In this document: one piece after another, positions 5,250-7,702 of the stretch
Numbering within the stretch: the stretch's first letter is position 1
Layout: each line of letters opens with the position of its first letter
Assembly: GCA_017642565.1 (NCBI GenBank)
Contig: JAGCOU010000026.1
Coordinates: 1 to 7,702, forward strand
Direction of reading: 5' to 3'
DNA: 7,702 nucleotides
Origin: Alphaproteobacteria bacterium
Lineage (GTDB): Bacteria > Pseudomonadota > Alphaproteobacteria > Rs-D84
Notes under the pieces: model-generated
The model's database searches: none
Told to the model about the DNA's origin: nothing
The model's input: only the letters and a program-made list of their open reading frames with translations
Translations under genes and position numbers: made by a program

Positions 5250-6083
5250 TTGATGATGAAAAAGTGTTTGTTGGTTTTATTTGGACTCGGCATCGGTTTG
5301 AATGCCTATGGAGAAGGTGTGGTTTTGTCTTCTTCTTCGGTTGAAGAAGAAGACATTGTTATGGAAGAATCTTTGCCAGTCCAAAACACAACAATAAATT
5401 ATTCTTCCCAAGAGACATCACAAAATTTATTAGCAAAAGATTCTTCGGATCCTTTGTTTTTAACTGGTGATAATCAGTTTTTATCTGATACTTATGTAAA
5501 TTTTTTTGATAAAAAATTGCGTTTAGGGCAATATATTGATTACGGTATAAATAGTAATTTGGTTTTGCATGTAAGCATGCTTTATCAATGGGATTTGTCT
5601 GGTCATCATGAAAACGGTTTTTCATCTACTGAATTTGGTGGCGTTTATCGTATGAATCATGGAAATGGTGCATCGCATATTATTTCTGATGTTTTGTTTG
5701 GGTTAAAAGCGTGGGGCTCTTCGCATGTGAGAACACCAGAATATGCAGATTCTTCGTATTACGCAGGATATCGTTTCGGTCGCAGATATACTGGCGTATC
5801 ATTGGCCGGGACAATAAAATCAACTTGGGTTTTTGATAACGACAGGGGACTTTCATACATAGACTTTATTCCAGAAGCGTATTTTCGTTTTAAATATGAT
5901 TGGCGCGCTGGTATCGGTTTAGATATAAGACAGTCTACGAATACTCGACTGCTTGACGATCAAGAATGGTTAAATTTAAAGTTATTGCGTCAATATGGTA
6001 ATACACAATATGTTGCACGATTTGATTATGAATTTGAATCAAGCGAAATCCAAGTCGGTGCAAATATAAAAATATTATTCTAG
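5250..6083 (+). CDS. Exported outer-membrane beta-barrel protein with acidic N-terminal tail
   Basis: 277 residues, no named family recognised. Three ATGs in a row (5250, 5253, 5256) leave the exact start open by two residues. No strong ribosome-binding site is visible, so translation may be coupled to the upstream gene, whose stop is 15 bases away. The signal peptide has KK at 4-5, a hydrophobic core at about 6-18 and probable cleavage after NAYG-21. C6 lies within the signal and is not a lipobox cysteine. Residues 22-80 are Ser-rich and strongly acidic (E32-D35, E39-E40, one Lys). From about 82 the chain alternates short amphipathic strands and ends EIQVGANIKILF, a barrel-type C-terminus with terminal Phe. 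I infer a barrel of about ten strands. Its sequence differs from the preceding barrel, so this is a functional pairing rather than an obvious recent duplication. Confidence 0.77.
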   Translation: MMMKKCLLVLFGLGIGLNAYGEGVVLSSSSVEEEDIVMEESLPVQNTTINYSSQETSQNLLAKDSSDPLFLTGDNQFLSDTYVNFFDKKLRLGQYIDYGINSNLVLHVSMLYQWDLSGHHENGFSSTEFGGVYRMNHGNGASHIISDVLFGLKAWGSSHVRTPEYADSSYYAGYRFGRRYTGVSLAGTIKSTWVFDNDRGLSYIDFIPEAYFRFKYDWRAGIGLDIRQSTNTRLLDDQEWLNLKLLRQYGNTQYVARFDYEFESSEIQVGANIKILF

Positions 6084-6084
6084 T

Positions 6085-7344
6085 TTATTGTTTCTTTCGA
6101 AAAGAATTCCAATAATCAAAACGTTTTTTTATCTCGCGTTCAAATCCGCGTTCAACAGGTTTATATAAACTGATGCGTTCCATTCCATCTGGAAAACAGT
6201 TTTGTCCGCTGCATCCGGTTTCTGTTTCTGGGTCGTAAACATAGCCGTCACTGTATCCGAGATTCTTCATCATTTTTGTTGGTGCGTTTAAAATATTTTT
6301 TGGTGGCATTAATGAACCGCTTTCACGAGCCGCTCTATACGAAGCATTCTGTGCCTTATAGGCGGAAATACTTTTAGGCGCAGTTGCAAGATATATAACC
6401 AATTCAGTTATCGCGATGTCGCCTTCGGGTGAACCCATTCTTTCATAAATTTGCCAAGCAGCGAGAGCAATTTGCATCGCGTTTGGATCAGCCAATCCTA
6501 CATCTTCCATTGCAAAGCGAGTTAAGCGGCGCAAGACATATCTTGGGTCTTGACCTGATGTAATCATACGCGCAACCCAATAAAGTGCCGCATCTGTATC
6601 AGATGAGCGCAAAGATTTATGAACTGCGGAAATTAAATTATAATGTTCGTCACCGCTTTTATCTGACATCGGTGCCCGCTTTTGAATTGTTTCGTCTAAT
6701 TTTTCAGGGGTTAAATCTTTCTTGAATTTTGCACCAGATATATATTCAACAGTATTAAGTAAAAATCTTGCGTCCCCATCTGCCATCTGCGCAAGATGAA
6801 TTCGTGCGTCCTGGCTCAATGGTAATTTTTTGTTTAAAAATTTTTCTGCGCGTTCCATCAAAGTCAATAAATCTGTCGTAGAGAGCGGTTTAAGAACACC
6901 GATATGGCAACGCGATAGCAGAGCGTTATTTAAATTAAAACTCGGGTTTTCAGTGGTGGCGCCGATAAATGTGACTGTGCCATCTTCGAGATAAGGCAAA
7001 AGTGTGTCTTGTTGAGTTTTATTGAATCTGTGAATTTCATCAATGAACAACAAAGTGTTTCTGCCAATGTCGCGATTCATGCGCGCACTTTCCATCACTT
7101 TTTTTATATCGGCTGTGCCGGAAAATACCGCAGAAAGCGGGACAAAGTCCATGTCTATGGAATTCGCTAATGCTTTGGCTATGGTTGTTTTGCCACATCC
7201 TGGAGGTCCCCAAAGCAAAAGGTTTGATAAATTTCCATTTTCAACCATACGGCGAACTATGCCGTTTATCCCCAATAAATCGGTTTGACCGACAATGTCG
7301 TCTATGGTTTGTGGTCGCATTAAATCTGCAAGTGGTCTTGTCAT
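6085..7344 (-). CDS. rarA: Replication-associated recombination ATPase RarA (MgsA)
   Basis: Clamp-loader-like AAA+ ATPase that acts at stalled or gapped replication forks; family members form tetramers and interact with SSB. At 419 residues it is near the usual length (E. coli 447). Visible motifs are Walker A GPPGCGKT (46-53), Walker B LLFIDEIHRFNK (98-109), sensor-1 GATTENPSF (128-136), the arginine finger in LLSRC (R145), and sensor-2 GDAR (190-193). The family-specific middle, SSDTDAALYWVARMI then GQDPRYVLRRLTRFAMEDVGLADP, separates it from DnaX and RuvB. The C-terminal domain ends GFEREIKKRFDYW, in alphaproteobacterial style. Its tail has CSGQNCFPDGM, with Cys where I would expect polar or aromatic residues. 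The ATG at 7344 has no clear ribosome-binding site. It converges on the barrel pair with a one-base gap and diverges from the MucR-like gene. Confidence 0.96.
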   Translation of the reverse strand: MTRPLADLMRPQTIDDIVGQTDLLGINGIVRRMVENGNLSNLLLWGPPGCGKTTIAKALANSIDMDFVPLSAVFSGTADIKKVMESARMNRDIGRNTLLFIDEIHRFNKTQQDTLLPYLEDGTVTFIGATTENPSFNLNNALLSRCHIGVLKPLSTTDLLTLMERAEKFLNKKLPLSQDARIHLAQMADGDARFLLNTVEYISGAKFKKDLTPEKLDETIQKRAPMSDKSGDEHYNLISAVHKSLRSSDTDAALYWVARMITSGQDPRYVLRRLTRFAMEDVGLADPNAMQIALAAWQIYERMGSPEGDIAITELVIYLATAPKSISAYKAQNASYRAARESGSLMPPKNILNAPTKMMKNLGYSDGYVYDPETETGCSGQNCFPDGMERISLYKPVERGFEREIKKRFDYWNSFRKKQ

Positions 7345-7374
7345 TTTACTTTTATTTTACTTAATATTTATTTG

Positions 7375-7383
7375 TGATATAAT
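7375..7383 (+). promoter_or_regulatory. Extended -10 promoter of the MucR-like gene
   Basis: TGATATAAT, with TATAAT at 7378-7383, is identical to the box at 3894-3902. The -35 position (about 7355-7360, TTTTAC) is a poor match. Transcription should start near 7390 and give a leader of about 26 nt. MucR proteins often repress their own genes at A/T-rich sites, and this 71-bp divergent spacer is very A/T-rich, but I cannot point to a specific operator. Confidence 0.6.
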
Positions 7384-7401
7384 ATATTGTATTAGAAAGA
7401 T

Positions 7402-7406
7402 AAGGA
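7402..7406 (+). promoter_or_regulatory. Ribosome-binding site supporting the GTG start
   Basis: AAGGA lies nine bases before the GTG at 7416 and just after an in-frame TAA (7401-7403). No ATG occurs in frame before the conserved region, so this site supports the GTG as the start. Confidence 0.65.
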
Positions 7407-7415
7407 TTTATCAAG

Positions 7416-7702
7416 GTGCTAAATAAAAATTCTGATTTTGCGTTGGCGGTTGCTAATTTAGCGGCTGCGGCGATTGCGGCAAACCCAAAATTATCAATGA
7501 AAGATGCTGTAAAGCAGGCAACTGAATCTCTTCGGGGTGTTTCTGTGACGCCTCAACAAATTGCTGATTCTGTGCGAGATGACGCGATTCAGTGTTTAGA
7601 AGACGGAACTTGGCATGTTATGCTTAAAAGATATATCAAAAGAAAATACGGGCTGTCGCCAGAACAATATCGTGAAAAATGGGGGCTGCCAGTGAATTAT
7701 CC
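7416..7702 (+). CDS. mucR: Ros/MucR-family transcriptional regulator (3' end cut by window)
   Basis: The window holds 95 complete codons from a GTG start; the frame continues past the right edge. Ros/MucR proteins bind A/T-rich DNA and control surface polysaccharide, envelope, motility and cell-cycle genes in Alphaproteobacteria. Residues 7-40 form the Ala-rich helical N-terminal region, which in the family mediates oligomerisation. The DNA-binding part begins near 58 with CLEDGTWHVMLKRYIKRKYG, followed by SPEQYREKWGLPVNYP, the family signature. In Ros the zinc ligands follow C-x2-C then two His. Here C60 remains, the second Cys is D63, and the His positions are Y73 and K77/Y78. Zinc binding in the canonical way is therefore unlikely. 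Family members that fold without zinc are known, so this need not mean loss of function. Which genes it controls is unknown. A remote paralogue role is possible. Confidence 0.9.
   Translation, partial: MLNKNSDFALAVANLAAAAIAANPKLSMKDAVKQATESLRGVSVTPQQIADSVRDDAIQCLEDGTWHVMLKRYIKRKYGLSPEQYREKWGLPVNY

Noticed and set aside
1..7702. Defence, phage or secretion system
   Set aside because: No integrase, transposase, nuclease, toxin-antitoxin pair or secretion component is encoded; the ATPases are FtsK and RarA with their full family signatures.

Overview
The window reads as a chromosomal segment of an A+T-rich alphaproteobacterium. The Ros/MucR-family regulator at the right edge belongs to a family largely confined to Alphaproteobacteria. 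The RarA C-terminus ends in the GFEREI-KR style I associate with that class. Low G+C, repeat-rich spacers and a secreted cysteine-rich protein with an InlB-like repeat suggest an uncultured, host- or gut-associated lineage of the RF32/'Candidatus Enterousia' kind. That placement comes from memory of similar proteins, not from a search.

Layout. (1) 1-927, + strand: a secreted cysteine-rich protein with an InlB-B-like repeat, possibly cut by the left edge. (2) 928-1641: 714 bp with no credible gene, packed with repeats and short perfect hairpins. It holds a tandem 20-nt repeat at the stop codon, an A+T-rich inverted repeat, two hairpins followed by a strong intrinsic terminator, a TGTCAT...ATGACA palindromic element, and three copies of a C/G-tract double-hairpin repeat. 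(3) 1642-3864, +: ftsK, apparently transcribed from an extended -10 box so close to the ATG that the mRNA would be leaderless. (4) 3927-5234 and 5250-6083, +: two exported outer-membrane beta-barrel proteins in a probable operon, behind an extended -10 promoter and a good ribosome-binding site. (5) 6085-7344, - strand: rarA, convergent with the barrel pair, one base between stop codons. (6) 7416-7702, +: start of a Ros/MucR regulator, cut by the right edge and divergent from rarA.

How the genes fit together. ftsK (chromosome segregation at the septum) and rarA (replication-fork maintenance) are housekeeping genes. The barrel pair and the left-hand protein belong to the cell envelope or surface. 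MucR proteins commonly regulate envelope and surface genes, but nothing here shows which genes this one controls. I see no phage, CRISPR, toxin-antitoxin or defence module. The points most worth following are the MucR with three of four zinc ligands missing, the leaderless ftsK promoter, changes at conserved FtsK positions, the hairpin-dense spacer, and the barrel pair with oppositely charged N-terminal tails.
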